Shown in pieces: positions 36,850-46,694 of a stretch of DNA of 64,000 bases. Every line of letters begins with the position of its first letter. Positions within the stretch are counted from its first letter, which is position 1. A model generated the notes under the pieces. That model saw nothing but the letters and a program-made list of their open reading frames with translations. It did no database searches and was not told where the DNA came from. Origin of the DNA: Sphingomonas sp. Ag1 (GTDB lineage: Bacteria; Pseudomonadota; Alphaproteobacteria; Sphingomonadales; Sphingomonadaceae); contig NZ_LAZX01000092.1 of assembly GCF_000980895.1 (NCBI RefSeq), positions 123,501 to 187,500 of the forward strand. Direction: 5' to 3'. Both the position numbers and the translations under genes were made by a program.

Positions 36850-37854
36850 ATGACCGATATCCCGAACACGCTTCCCGACAGCCGCGAAACGACGATCCTC
36901 GACGCGCCCGACAAGATGGTCAGCGTGCGTGAGATGTTCGGGATCGACAGTGACATGCAATGCCCCGCCTTCAGCGAGGCGGATGAGCGGGTGCCCGATC
37001 TCGACCCCGCATATGTGTTCGATCCGGACACGACGCTCGCGGTGCTGGCCGGCTTCGCGCACAATCGCCGCGTGATGGTGCAGGGCTATCACGGCACCGG
37101 CAAATCGACGCACATCGAACAGGTGGCGGCGCGGCTGAAATGGCCGTGCATCCGTATCAACCTCGACGCGCATATCAGCCGTATCGACCTCATCGGCCGC
37201 GACGCGATCGTGCTGAAGGATGGTCAGCAGATCACCGAGTTCCGCGAAGGGCTGCTGCCCTGGGCGCTGCAGACGCCGACCGCGCTGGTCTTCGACGAAT
37301 ATGACGCCGGCCGCCCGGACGTGATGTTCGTGATTCAGCGCGTGCTGGAGACGGAGGGCAAGCTGACGCTGCTCGACCAGAATCGCGTGATCCGCCCCAA
37401 CCCCTATTTCCGCCTGTTCGCGACCGCCAATACGGTGGGCCTCGGCGACACCAGCGGGCTGTATCACGGCACGCAGCAGATCAACCAGGGTCAGATGGAC
37501 CGCTGGAACATCGTCGTCACGCTGAACTACCTGCCGGCCGCGACCGAGGCGAACATCGTGCTCGCCAAGTCGGGCGAATATGACAAGCCGGAGGGCAAGA
37601 AGCAGGTCGAGGACATGATCCGCGTCGCGGACCTGACGCGCAAGGGCTTCATCAACGGCGATATTTCCACCGTCATGAGCCCGCGCACGGTGATCACCTG
37701 GGCGCAGAACACGCTGATCTTCAAGGACGTGGGCTTCGCCTTCCGCCTGTCGTTCCTCAACAAGTGCGACGAGGCGGAACGGCCGCTGGTCGCCGAATAT
37801 TACCAGCGCGTGTTCGGCAAGGACCTGCCCGAAAGCGTGGTGGGCAAGGCTTGA
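36850..37854 (+). CDS. cobS: Cobaltochelatase AAA+ subunit CobS
   Basis: The 334-residue AAA+ ATPase forms a complex with CobT that drives cobalt insertion by CobN into hydrogenobyrinate a,c-diamide (aerobic B12 pathway). It has Walker [10 protein letters not shown] (79-87), Walker [11 protein letters not shown], and sensor/arginine segments [17 protein letters not shown]. It has normal length with a typical CobS N-terminus. cobT follows 163 bases downstream. There is no cobN or other cobalamin gene in the window and no cobalamin riboswitch upstream. Confidence 0.96.
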   Translation: MTDIPNTLPDSRETTILDAPDKMVSVREMFGIDSDMQCPAFSEADERVPDLDPAYVFDPDTTLAVLAGFAHNRRVMVQGYHGTGKSTHIEQVAARLKWPCIRINLDAHISRIDLIGRDAIVLKDGQQITEFREGLLPWALQTPTALVFDEYDAGRPDVMFVIQRVLETEGKLTLLDQNRVIRPNPYFRLFATANTVGLGDTSGLYHGTQQINQGQMDRWNIVVTLNYLPAATEANIVLAKSGEYDKPEGKKQVEDMIRVADLTRKGFINGDISTVMSPRTVITWAQNTLIFKDVGFAFRLSFLNKCDEAERPLVAEYYQRVFGKDLPESVVGKA

Positions 37855-38017
37855 TGCCGCGGAGGGCCTGACCCACCTTGTCGACCGGGGAGACATGGCT
37901 GGCGACGCCTGCGCCCACCGTCCTTCCGGCGTGTCGCCCTGATCACCGGGGCGTACGCCGGGCCGGGCTCTCCCATGTACGTCGCGACGCCGGCATGGCG
38001 CGCAAGGAATACAGCTG

Positions 38018-39841
38018 ATGGCCACCGAAACCCCGCTCGATCGGTTCAAGAACGTCCTCGGCGGCGCGTCGCGCGCCTTGTCGGAGGAGCAGGAGCTTGA
38101 ACTCGCCTTCACCGCCGATGCGCCGACCCAGTCGGGCAAGCATCTGAAGGTGCCGATGCCGGCGCGCAGCCTGCCGGCCGATCAGGTCGCGGAGGCCCGC
38201 GGCTTCGCCGACGGTTTCGCGCTGCGGCTCAAGCACCATGATCCTGCGATGCATGCGCGCGGCGCCCCGCAGGAGGCGATTGCGCGCGCCGTGTTCGACG
38301 CGGTGGAGGGCGCCCGGGTCGAGGCGCTCGGCAGCCGTGGCTACGCCGGCATCACCAATAATCTGGCGCAGGCGCTCGACGTTCGCCTGCGTGCCGATCC
38401 GATCACCCGTGCGCGCAACCGTGACGAGGTGCCGCTGTCCACCGCGCTCGGCCTGATGGTGCGCGAGGCACTGACCGGGCAGGAATCGCCGGCGAGCGCC
38501 GCCGCCGGCCTCGCGCTGGTGCGCGACTGGATCAACGAGCGCGCCGATCTCAGCGGCATGGCGCTGGCGCTCGACGACCAGCGCGCCTTCCAGAGCCTGG
38601 CGATGAAGCTGCTCGAGGATCTCGAACTGGTCGAGGGTGACAGGGCGCCAGAGGATGCCGATGACGGCGGCAGCGAGGACGAGGGCACCGACAGCGAGCA
38701 GCAGGACGAGGGCGAGGAAGGCGAAAGCCAGGACGGCGAGGGTCAGGCCGAATCCGAGCAGCGCGGCGAGCAGCGCGAATCGGAGGATACCGAGGGCGAG
38801 GGGCAGGAGCAGGGCGAGGACAATCTCGACGACCTCGATGGCGATCCGACCGATGAAGGGGAGGAGGGGATGCAGCCCGTCCGCCCGAACCGGCCCACCA
38901 CCGATTGGTCGCCCGACTTCGACTATAAGATCTGGACCACCCAGTTCGACGAGGTGATCGCCGCCACCGAATTGTGCGACACCGACGAACTGGCGCGGCT
39001 GCGCGGCTATCTCGATCAGCAGCTCGTGCCGCTCCAGGCGGTGGTGTCGCGGCTGGCGAACCGGCTGCAGCGGCGGCTGATGGCGCAGCAGAGCCGGTCG
39101 TGGGATTTCGACCAGGAAGAAGGACTGCTCGACGCGGCGCGTCTCGCCCGGGTCGTCATCAACCCGATGCAGTCGCTGTCCTACAAGGTGGAAAAGGACA
39201 CCGAGTTCAAGGACACGGTGGTCACGCTGCTGATCGACAATTCCGGCTCGATGCGCGGCCGCCCGATCTCGATCGCGGCGATCAGCGCCGACATCCTCGC
39301 GCGCACGCTGGAGCGGTGCGGGGTCAAGACCGAGATCCTGGGCTTCACCACCCGCGCCTGGAAGGGCGGGCAGAGCCGCGAGACATGGCTCGCCGCTGGC
39401 CGCCCGCCACAGCCCGGCCGCCTCAACGACGTCCGCCACATCGTCTACAAACAGGCCGACGAGCCGTGGCGCCGCGCGCGCAACTCGCTCGGCCTGATGA
39501 TGCGCGAAGGGTTGCTCAAGGAGAATATCGACGGTGAGGCGCTGCTGTGGGCGCATGGCCGTCTGATCGCCCGGCCCGAGGAACGCCGCATCCTGATGGT
39601 GATCTCGGACGGCGCGCCGGTCGACGATTCGACGCTGTCGGTGAACAGCGGATCGTATCTGGAGCGTCATTTGCGGCAGGTCATCGACTGGATCGAGCGC
39701 CGCTCACCGGTGGAGCTCATCGCGATCGGCATCGGCCACGACGTGACGCGCTATTACAATCGCGCAGTGACGATCATGGATGCCGAGCAGCTCGGCGGCA
39801 CGATCATCGAACAACTCGCGGCATTGTTCGACGCTGAATAA
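38018..39841 (+). CDS. cobT: Cobaltochelatase subunit CobT (VWA domain)
   Basis: The 607-residue partner of CobS. The N-terminal CobT domain covers about 1-200. A strongly acidic Glu/Asp/Gln-rich linker (about 208-290) is highly charged and probably disordered. The C-terminal von Willebrand A domain has the metal-ion-dependent adhesion site DNSGS (407-411) in [13 protein letters not shown] and a late [14 protein letters not shown]. The VWA/AAA+ pairing is also the plan of magnesium chelatase D/I. It is full length. The metal role depends on a CobN encoded elsewhere, which cannot be confirmed here. Confidence 0.96.
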   Translation: MATETPLDRFKNVLGGASRALSEEQELELAFTADAPTQSGKHLKVPMPARSLPADQVAEARGFADGFALRLKHHDPAMHARGAPQEAIARAVFDAVEGARVEALGSRGYAGITNNLAQALDVRLRADPITRARNRDEVPLSTALGLMVREALTGQESPASAAAGLALVRDWINERADLSGMALALDDQRAFQSLAMKLLEDLELVEGDRAPEDADDGGSEDEGTDSEQQDEGEEGESQDGEGQAESEQRGEQRESEDTEGEGQEQGEDNLDDLDGDPTDEGEEGMQPVRPNRPTTDWSPDFDYKIWTTQFDEVIAATELCDTDELARLRGYLDQQLVPLQAVVSRLANRLQRRLMAQQSRSWDFDQEEGLLDAARLARVVINPMQSLSYKVEKDTEFKDTVVTLLIDNSGSMRGRPISIAAISADILARTLERCGVKTEILGFTTRAWKGGQSRETWLAAGRPPQPGRLNDVRHIVYKQADEPWRRARNSLGLMMREGLLKENIDGEALLWAHGRLIARPEERRILMVISDGAPVDDSTLSVNSGSYLERHLRQVIDWIERRSPVELIAIGIGHDVTRYYNRAVTIMDAEQLGGTIIEQLAALFDAE

Positions 39842-39881
39842 GCAGCGCGTGGCAAGCGCCTTTCAGTAAACAGCCGCGGCC

Positions 39882-40145
39882 TTAATGTCCGTAACGCTTG
39901 ATCCCGCGGCGCCGCAACTTCTCCCGCTTTCGGCGTTTTACTAACGCGATGATGACCGGAGTCGCAACGAGCGCAACCGTTCCGATCAAGCCGTAGGCAA
40001 TCATCTCCCGACTGACATCAATCACGTTTGCAGAATCCGGAATGGCTAAAAGGCTGAGATTGAACAAATCCTCTGCCAGCGCGGCGGGACAAAGAACAGC
40101 CCAAAAACGGCGCCGTTTCGGAGGGAAAACGAAACTAGCCGTCAA
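39882..40145 (-). CDS. Small single-span membrane protein with basic tail
   Basis: The 87-residue reading frame ends in a clear membrane helix (MIAYGLIGTVALVATPVIIA, about 48-67) followed by a strongly basic tail (KRRKREKLRRRGIKRYGH). The N-terminal 47 residues are less convincing, and the ATG at 40004 would give a 40-residue micro-protein made of just the helix and the tail. A short helix plus Arg/Lys tail ending in RRRGIKRYGH is a pattern I associate with small conserved sphingomonad proteins, but no function is known to me. The ribosome-binding site of either start is weak. Confidence 0.5.
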   Translation of the reverse strand: MTASFVFPPKRRRFWAVLCPAALAEDLFNLSLLAIPDSANVIDVSREMIAYGLIGTVALVATPVIIALVKRRKREKLRRRGIKRYGH

Positions 40146-40353
40146 TTGTTCCGAACCGGGATCATCTAATGGCAGTTGGGCGCGCTGATGTTGATCGTGA
40201 TCAATGTCGGTTGATCTTCATCAGCGGTTGACCGTGCAATCGGATCAGCGCGCAGATCGCACCGCGACGGTGGCGACGGTTGATGCGCTGGAACACACTG
40301 CGTACAGAACCCGTCCCGGGCAGCGGACGGCACTGCCATAACGAGGGCCATAC

Positions 40354-41658
40354 ATGCGTATCACGATGATCGGTTCGGGCTATGTCGGACTCGTTTCGGG
40401 GGCCTGTTTTGCCGATTTCGGCCATCAGGTGACCTGCGTCGACAAGGACGACAGCAAGATCGCGGCGCTCGACGCTGGGCGGATGCCGATCTACGAGCCA
40501 GGTCTCGACCAACTGGTGGCGAACAACGTCGCCGCTGGCCGACTGACCTTCACCACCGATCTTGCCGCCGGTGTCGCTGGCGCGGACGCGGTGTTCATCG
40601 CGGTCGGCACGCCCTCGCGCCGCGGTGATGGCCACGCCGACCTCTCCTACGTCTATGCCGCGACCGAGGAGATCGCGCGCGCGGCAACCGGACCGCTGGT
40701 GGTCGTCACCAAATCGACCGTGCCGGTGGGTACGGGCGACCGGGTGGAGGAGATCCTGCGCGAGACGCGGCCCGACATCGACTTTGCTGTCGTATCCAAT
40801 CCCGAGTTCCTGCGCGAAGGCGCCGCGATCGGCGATTTCAAGCGCCCTGACCGCATCGTCGTCGGCACTGACGACCCGCGCGCGCGGGAGGTGATGAGCG
40901 AAATCTACCGCCCGCTGTATCTTGGCGAGAGCCCGATCCTGTTCACCGGCCGTCGCACGTCCGAACTGACCAAATATGCCGCCAACGCCTTCCTCGCGAC
41001 CAAGATCACCTTCATCAACGAAATGGCGAACCTGTGCGAAGCGGTCGGCGCCGATGTGAAGGACGTCGCGCGCGGCATCGGCCTCGACAATCGCATCGGG
41101 CGCAAGTTCCTCCATGCCGGCCCCGGCTATGGCGGCTCGTGCTTCCCCAAGGACACGCTGGCGCTGCTGAAGACGGCGGAGGATTATGACGCGCCGGTCC
41201 ATGTCGTTGAGGCGGTGGTCAAGGTGAACGACGCGCGCAAGCGGGCGATGGGCCGCAAGGTGCTGGCGCAACTCGGCGAGGAGCCGCGTGGCAAGACCGC
41301 TGCCATCCTGGGCCTCACGTTCAAGCCCAACACCGACGACATGCGCGATGCGCCGTCGATCGCGATCGTGCAGAGCCTGGTTGATGCCGGCGTGACGGTG
41401 AAGGCCTATGATCCCGAAGGGATGGAGGCGGCCCGATCGGTGATGCCGGCTTCCCTGACCTATTGCAGCGGGCCGTATGAGGCGGCCGAGGGCGCGGACG
41501 TGGTGGTGATCGTCACCGAATGGGATGCGTTCCGCGCGCTCGACTTTCAGCGGCTGAAGTCGACCATGGCGGCGCCGGTGCTGGTCGATCTGCGCAACAT
41601 CTATGATCGCGAAGACGTGGAGCGCGTCGGCTTCCATTACACGGGTGTCGGCCGGTGA
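40354..41658 (+). CDS. ugd: UDP-glucose 6-dehydrogenase
   Basis: The 434-residue enzyme oxidises UDP-glucose twice with NAD to UDP-glucuronate for exopolysaccharide or glycolipid synthesis (sphingomonads put glucuronate in their glycosphingolipids). It has a Rossmann GSGYVG (7-12), DKDDSKIAAL, FAVVSNPEFLREG, the catalytic Cys263 in GPGYGGSCFPKDT, and LGLTFKPNTDDMRDAPS. It has normal length. The VOC-family gene overlaps its stop by 4 bases. Confidence 0.97.
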   Translation: MRITMIGSGYVGLVSGACFADFGHQVTCVDKDDSKIAALDAGRMPIYEPGLDQLVANNVAAGRLTFTTDLAAGVAGADAVFIAVGTPSRRGDGHADLSYVYAATEEIARAATGPLVVVTKSTVPVGTGDRVEEILRETRPDIDFAVVSNPEFLREGAAIGDFKRPDRIVVGTDDPRAREVMSEIYRPLYLGESPILFTGRRTSELTKYAANAFLATKITFINEMANLCEAVGADVKDVARGIGLDNRIGRKFLHAGPGYGGSCFPKDTLALLKTAEDYDAPVHVVEAVVKVNDARKRAMGRKVLAQLGEEPRGKTAAILGLTFKPNTDDMRDAPSIAIVQSLVDAGVTVKAYDPEGMEAARSVMPASLTYCSGPYEAAEGADVVVIVTEWDAFRALDFQRLKSTMAAPVLVDLRNIYDREDVERVGFHYTGVGR

Positions 41659-42101
41659 TGCGCCCGCGCATCGCCGGGCTGCTCGAAACCGCGCTTTATG
41701 TCGATGACATGGCGCGGTCGGTCGGGTTCTTCCGCGATGTGCTCGGCCTTGCTCCGATGATCGAGAGCGACCGTCTGACCGCTTTCGACGCCGGGCATGG
41801 CGGTGTCCTGCTGGTGTTCGCCCGCGGCCAGTCGACTGAGGATGTCGCGACCCCGGGGGGCACCATCCCGGGGCATGATGGCCACGGACCGCTCCACATG
41901 GCCTTTGCGATTGCGGCCTCGGATCTCGATGCCTGGCGCGCGCATCTCGCCGGCTGCGGCGTTGCCGTGACGGAGGAGGTGAGCTGGCCCGCTGGCGGTC
42001 ACAGCCTCTATTTCAACGATCCCGACGGCCATGTGCTCGAACTGGCGACGCCCGGCCTGTGGAAGAACGATGCGGATCGCCCGAAGCGGGCTGGAGGCTG
42101 A
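41655..42101 (+). CDS. VOC-family protein (glyoxalase/dioxygenase fold)
   Basis: The 148-residue single-domain protein has IAGLLETALYVDDMARSVGF and FFRDVLGLAPM at the start, HMAFAIAASDLDAWRAHL in the middle, and SLYFNDPDGHVLELATPGLW with a Glu ligand at the end. This makes it like fosfomycin/glyoxalase-type VOC enzymes. It starts at GTG 41655 or ATG 41658, overlapping ugd, so it is translationally coupled. The substrate is unknown. Confidence 0.88.
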   Translation: MMRPRIAGLLETALYVDDMARSVGFFRDVLGLAPMIESDRLTAFDAGHGGVLLVFARGQSTEDVATPGGTIPGHDGHGPLHMAFAIAASDLDAWRAHLAGCGVAVTEEVSWPAGGHSLYFNDPDGHVLELATPGLWKNDADRPKRAGG

Positions 42102-42253
42102 CCCCACGCCCGCAAGCGTCGGCGATAGCGTGCCCGCGCCATCACACCCGGGCGGGAACCGCCCTCCGCCCGGCGCCCCCGGCTTGACGAGCGAGTCCGC
42201 CAGGCAGATGATCGTCGCCGATTATTTCACGACATTGTTGGGGGCGTAGAGGC

Positions 42254-44569
42254 ATGGCGAGCAAGGCGCAAACGTCCTTGTGGCGCGAAACGGTGAAGGC
42301 GGGGGCGGTTCGCAGCGGCGCGCTGGCGACCGCGATCGTGCTGTTCATCGCCACCGCGCTGATGGCGCTCGCTCTGGCCAGCTATCGTCCGGGCGACGGG
42401 TCGCTCAATACCGCGTCGGCGGACGTCACGGGCAATCTGATCGGCGTGCCGGGTGCCTGGTTCGCTGACCTTGCGCTCACCCTCTTCGGCCCCGCCGTGG
42501 CGCTTCTGCTCCCGATACCGGCGATCGTCGCCATGCGCCTGTGGCGTGACCGGCCCGCCGGCGCGTGGAAGCGGATGCTGCGTCAGGCGCTGATCGGTGT
42601 CGCGCTGATGGCGATCGCGTTGGCGTGTGTTTCGGATGATGCGGTGCTGGCGCTGCCCTTCGGCTGGGGCGGCGCCATCGGCCTGGGCGGCGTGGCCGCG
42701 GCACGCTGGGCGCTCGCCTTTGCCAACAACCCTCAGGTCACCTGGTGGAGCATCATCGCGCTGGGCGTGGTGAGCGGCCTGTCCGGTGCGATCGTCTGGG
42801 GGCGCAGCCTTGAGGTGGACCTGCCGCGCGGCTGGATGCCCCGCCCCCGGCTGCGCATCGCCCGGCGCTCCGCCGATGGTGGTCCGATCGACGACGAGGG
42901 GCTGGACGACGACGCGGAGGAACTGCCCCGCCGCGGGATTGAGCCGCGCGCGACCGCCCTGCCCGATTCCCGCCCGGCCCCGGTCATCAACGACCGCCCG
43001 GCGCCGCCAGCCACCGGCACCGGAAGCAAGGAACCGCGCCAGACGAAGCTCGCGCTGCGCGACGATTACGAGCTTCCCACGCTCGAGATGCTGACGCCCG
43101 CGCCCCCGTCGCAGAACCCGCAGATCGACAAGACCGCACTGGAACGCAACGCGCGCCTGCTCGAAACCGTGCTCGACGATTTCAACGTGAAGGGCGCGAT
43201 TGTCGAGGTGCGCCCCGGTCCCGTCGTGACGATGTACGAACTGGAGCCCGCGCCGGGCATCAAGGCGACCCGCGTCATCAGCCTGGCCGACGATATCGCC
43301 CGCAACATGAGCGCCATTTCGGCGCGCGTGGCGACGATCCCCGGCCGCACGGTGATCGGCATCGAACTGCCCAATCCGAAGCGGGAGACGGTGTCGCTCC
43401 ACGAACTGATCGGCAGCCAGGCGTTCGAGGATCAGAACGCCCAGCTCCCGGTGATCCTGGGCAAGAACATCGCCGGCGATCCGGTGATCGCCGATCTCGC
43501 GCCGATGCCCCACCTGCTGGTCGCCGGCACCACCGGTTCGGGCAAGTCGGTCGGGCTCAACGCGATGATCCTGTCGCTGCTCTATCGGCTTACCCCCGAT
43601 CAGTGCCGCATGATCATGATCGATCCCAAGATGCTCGAACTGTCGATGTATGACGACATTCCGCATCTTCTCTCCCCCGTCGTCACTGATCCGGCCAAGG
43701 CGGTCCGCGCGCTGAAATGGGCGGTGGAGCAGATGGAGGATCGCTATCGCCAGATGTCCTCGCTCGGCGTGCGCAGCCTCGGCGGCTTCAACGAAAAGGT
43801 GCGCGCGGCCAAGGCGAAGGGCGCGCCGCTCGGCCGCAAGGTCCAGTCGGGCTGGGACGAGAATGGCCGCCCGGTCTATGAGGAGGAACAGCTCGATTAT
43901 CAGGTGTTGCCGCAGATCGTCGTGATCGTCGACGAGCTCGCCGACCTGATGATGACCGCGGGCAAGGAAGTCGAATTCCTCATCCAGCGCCTCGCGCAAA
44001 AGGCGCGCGCCGCCGGCATCCACCTCATCATGGCGACGCAGCGCCCCTCGGTCGACGTCATCACCGGCGTCATCAAGGCGAATTTGCCGACCCGCATCAG
44101 CTTCCACGTCACCTCGAAGATCGATTCGCGTACCATCCTGGGCGAACAGGGCGCCGAGCAGCTGCTGGGCAAGGGGGACATGCTCTACATGCCCGGCGGC
44201 AAGGGCATCGTGCGCGTCCACGGCCCCTTCGTCAGCGACGAGGAAGTGCAGCGCGTCACCGATCACTGGCGCTCGCAGGGGACGCCTGACTATATCTCTT
44301 CCGTCACCGAGGAGCCGGAACAGAGCTTCGAGATCGAAGGCGCACCCACCGGCGAGGATTCGGCTGAGGACCAGCAATATCGCGCCGCGATCCAGCTGGT
44401 CTGCGAAAGCCAGAAGGCGTCGACGTCGTGGCTGCAGCGTCAGCTGCGCATCGGCTACAATTCGGCCGCGCGCCTGATAGAACGGATGGAGAAGGACGGC
44501 ATCGTCAGCCGCCCCGATCACGTCGGCCGGCGCGAGGTGCTGCGCGATACGGAGGGGCATCCGGTCTGA
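42254..44569 (+). CDS. ftsK: DNA translocase FtsK
   Basis: The 771-residue septal motor moves chromosome dimers and activates XerCD at dif. The N-terminal membrane domain has about four helices (20-185). A short Pro/Arg-rich linker (about 190-285) follows. The RecA-like motor has Walker A GTTGSGKS (425-432) and Walker B VVIVDELADLMM (Asp560), with the family-specific DPKMLELSMYDDIPHLL. A C-terminal gamma winged-helix (SWLQRQLRIGYNSAARLIER) recognises KOPS sites. It has the short linker typical of alphaproteobacteria. Confidence 0.97.
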   Translation: MASKAQTSLWRETVKAGAVRSGALATAIVLFIATALMALALASYRPGDGSLNTASADVTGNLIGVPGAWFADLALTLFGPAVALLLPIPAIVAMRLWRDRPAGAWKRMLRQALIGVALMAIALACVSDDAVLALPFGWGGAIGLGGVAAARWALAFANNPQVTWWSIIALGVVSGLSGAIVWGRSLEVDLPRGWMPRPRLRIARRSADGGPIDDEGLDDDAEELPRRGIEPRATALPDSRPAPVINDRPAPPATGTGSKEPRQTKLALRDDYELPTLEMLTPAPPSQNPQIDKTALERNARLLETVLDDFNVKGAIVEVRPGPVVTMYELEPAPGIKATRVISLADDIARNMSAISARVATIPGRTVIGIELPNPKRETVSLHELIGSQAFEDQNAQLPVILGKNIAGDPVIADLAPMPHLLVAGTTGSGKSVGLNAMILSLLYRLTPDQCRMIMIDPKMLELSMYDDIPHLLSPVVTDPAKAVRALKWAVEQMEDRYRQMSSLGVRSLGGFNEKVRAAKAKGAPLGRKVQSGWDENGRPVYEEEQLDYQVLPQIVVIVDELADLMMTAGKEVEFLIQRLAQKARAAGIHLIMATQRPSVDVITGVIKANLPTRISFHVTSKIDSRTILGEQGAEQLLGKGDMLYMPGGKGIVRVHGPFVSDEEVQRVTDHWRSQGTPDYISSVTEEPEQSFEIEGAPTGEDSAEDQQYRAAIQLVCESQKASTSWLQRQLRIGYNSAARLIERMEKDGIVSRPDHVGRREVLRDTEGHPV

Positions 44570-44599
44570 GCCGCACCGGACGGATTCGCCCTTATTGAC

Positions 44600-44631
44600 T
44601 ACGGCCGTAAACGGTGCGACCACAGATGTAG
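44600..44631. promoter_or_regulatory. Candidate BlaI operator pair
   Basis: The perfect palindrome TACGGCCGTA (44600-44609) lies upstream of the BlaI-like regulator start. So does CCACAGATGTAG (44620-44631), one mismatch from the dyad CTACAnnTGTAG. TACA/TGTA dyads are the sites of the BlaI/MecI family. The spacing (about two helical turns centre to centre) is compatible with two adjacent dimers. Binding is inferred. Confidence 0.45.
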
Positions 44632-44649
44632 TTGCAGGAGAGTCGAGTC

Positions 44650-45018
44650 GTGGCCGAACGGATCAGCGATGCCGAACATGCGGTGATGGAGGTGTTGTGG
44701 GACGAAAGTCCGCTCACCGCGCAGGACGTGGCGGAGCGGGTCGACCCCGACCGCGGCTGGAGCGCCAATACCGTCAAGACCTTGCTCGGCCGGCTCCTCG
44801 CGAAGAACGCCATCACCCATGAGGAGGATGGCCGGCGCTATCTCTATCGCCCGGCGGTCCAGCGCGGCGATTATGTCGCGGGCGAATCGCGCCGGCTGAT
44901 CGACCGGCTGTTCGGCGGCAAGCTGACCCCGCTGGTCGCGCATCTCGCGGAACGCGATGAGCTTTCCGCGCAGGATATCGCGGAAATCGAAACCCTCCTC
45001 AAGGCGCTGAAACAATGA
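44650..45018 (+). CDS. BlaI/MecI/CopY-family transcriptional repressor
   Basis: The 122-residue regulator starts at GTG 44650 with AGGAGA 8 bases upstream. A winged-helix N-terminal half (ISDAEHAVMEVLWDESPLTA, NTVKTLLGRLLAKNAITHEE) and a C-terminal dimerisation/cleavage region (RLIDRLFGGKLTPLVAHLAE) match the family. In classical systems the protein is cleaved when the BlaR1 sensor protease is activated. Its stop overlaps the start of the BlaR1-like gene (ATGA). There is no beta-lactamase class A gene next to it. Confidence 0.94.
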   Translation: MAERISDAEHAVMEVLWDESPLTAQDVAERVDPDRGWSANTVKTLLGRLLAKNAITHEEDGRRYLYRPAVQRGDYVAGESRRLIDRLFGGKLTPLVAHLAERDELSAQDIAEIETLLKALKQ

Positions 45019-46634
45019 GCGCGCTCGGAGGCTCGGCAGGCGTCTCGTGGATGGTCGAGGCGCTCGCCGCCTCCGCGCTTCTCATCGCCTTGGTGCTGCT
45101 CGTGCGCGGACCCGTGCGCCGCAGCTTCGGCGCGCCGGTCGCCTATGCGCTCTGGTCGCTCCCGCTGCTGCGCCTGGTGTTGCCGCCCTTGCCGGAAAGC
45201 GTTCGCGAACAGGTGGCCGCCCCCATTTCAACGACGTTAGCCGCTCCGCTTGGCGAGGTCGGCCAGCAGGTGACGGTGTTGATCGTCCCTGCCGCCGGCG
45301 ACGCTGCCGCGCCCTCGTTCCTTACGCTCGGTTCTTCCCTTGCCGTGCTGTGGGGGCTGGGCGCGGCGGCGTTCATCGGCTGGCACCTGCTTGCCTATCA
45401 CCGCTTCCGCCGGCGTCTGCTGGCGCGGGCGAGCACGGTTGACCGGATCGATGGCGTGACGATCGTCGAAAGCGCGGCGGCGACCGGCCCGCTGGCGTTC
45501 GGCGTGCTGCGCCGCTTCGTTGCCTTCCCGCGCGATTTCACCGCCCGCTACGATGCCGACGAACGCCGCCTCGCGCTGGCGCATGAGCTGGGTCACCATG
45601 CCCGCGGTGACCTTGTCGCCAATTGGCTCGCGCTGGCCGTGCTGGCGCTGCACTGGTTCAACCCGCTTGCCTGGTACGCCTTCCGCGCGTTTCGCGCCGA
45701 TCAGGAGATGGCCAATGACGCGCGCGTGCTGGCGCGGCTCGGCAGCGACGCGCGCCATGCCTATGCCTGTGCGATCGTGAAGGCGGCGCATGGCGGCGCA
45801 ATCGCGGCGGCCTGCCACCTCCACACCGCTGACGATCTCAAGGGCCGTCTGCGGATGCTGGGCACGATGCGCATCTCGCGCACGCGCACGCTCGTCGGTC
45901 TCGCCGCGGTATTCGCCACCGGTGCCGGCGCGCTCGGCCTCACTGCCTCAGGGACGCGCGCGGCGGAACGGGTGCGCGCCAGCGTCGAAACCGCGGCCGA
46001 GGCCGCGCTGCCGGCCATTGCGCCGGCGCCCGCACCGACGGCGCACGACGTGCGCGTCGTGGTCGAGCGTGACGGCGAGCGCCGCGTGCTGGAGGGAGAG
46101 GCTGCAGAGGCCTGGATCGCCGCCAACCCGGTGCCCGAGCCTCCGGAGCCCCCGCTCGCGCCGGAGCCGTCGTCGGACGAAAGCCCGCTGGCCGCCGCCG
46201 CCACGCCCCCCGCTCCGCCGGCGCCGGCCGCAGCGCCGATCCCCCCGGACCCGCCTGCCGTTCCGCGTTGGACCAGGGACGGCCACGTCTCCGTCACCGT
46301 TCCGACTGTCCGCTCAGCCGCCTGCGCCGGTGACGTGATCGAGCCGACCGTCGTCCATGATACCGAGGCCGGTCGTCCGCGCGTGACCATCTGCACCGAC
46401 CGGATCGAACGGCGTAGCGCCCGGGCGCGGGCCGAGGCGCAGCATCGGGCCGAGGCCGCCTTGCAAGAGGCCGAAATTGCCCGGAAAGCGGCCATGGCAA
46501 GCGCCCGCGAGGCCATGCATGCCGCGCGCGCGGCCGTCCGTGCCAACGGTCATCTGACACTCGCGGAGCGCGACCACGCCCTTCACGCGCTCGATCGCGA
46601 AACATCCCGGATGGATGACGCGGCGCATCATTGA
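45015..46634 (+). CDS. BlaR1-like M56 family membrane metallopeptidase
   Basis: The 539-residue protein has an N-terminal membrane part with helices at about 14-30, 44-58 and 107-128. The cytoplasmic zinc-protease motif H-E-x-x-H is HELGH (190-194), in the M56 context LALAHELGHHARGD. A further helix lies near residue 290. Unlike classical BlaR1 it has no penicillin-binding sensor domain. Instead the C-terminus has an Ala/Pro-rich region (about 335-420), a short conserved-looking patch with two Cys (SAACAGDVIEPT, RVTICTDRI), and an Arg/Glu/Ala coiled tail (about 455-539). It should cleave the upstream BlaI-type repressor in response to an unknown envelope signal. Confidence 0.88.
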   Translation: MSALGGSAGVSWMVEALAASALLIALVLLVRGPVRRSFGAPVAYALWSLPLLRLVLPPLPESVREQVAAPISTTLAAPLGEVGQQVTVLIVPAAGDAAAPSFLTLGSSLAVLWGLGAAAFIGWHLLAYHRFRRRLLARASTVDRIDGVTIVESAAATGPLAFGVLRRFVAFPRDFTARYDADERRLALAHELGHHARGDLVANWLALAVLALHWFNPLAWYAFRAFRADQEMANDARVLARLGSDARHAYACAIVKAAHGGAIAAACHLHTADDLKGRLRMLGTMRISRTRTLVGLAAVFATGAGALGLTASGTRAAERVRASVETAAEAALPAIAPAPAPTAHDVRVVVERDGERRVLEGEAAEAWIAANPVPEPPEPPLAPEPSSDESPLAAAATPPAPPAPAAAPIPPDPPAVPRWTRDGHVSVTVPTVRSAACAGDVIEPTVVHDTEAGRPRVTICTDRIERRSARARAEAQHRAEAALQEAEIARKAAMASAREAMHAARAAVRANGHLTLAERDHALHALDRETSRMDDAAHH

Positions 46635-46694
46635 TCCGCAGCGCTGATCGCGCCGCCCTTGCCTTCACCTGACGAACCGGCCATCTGCGGTCTC

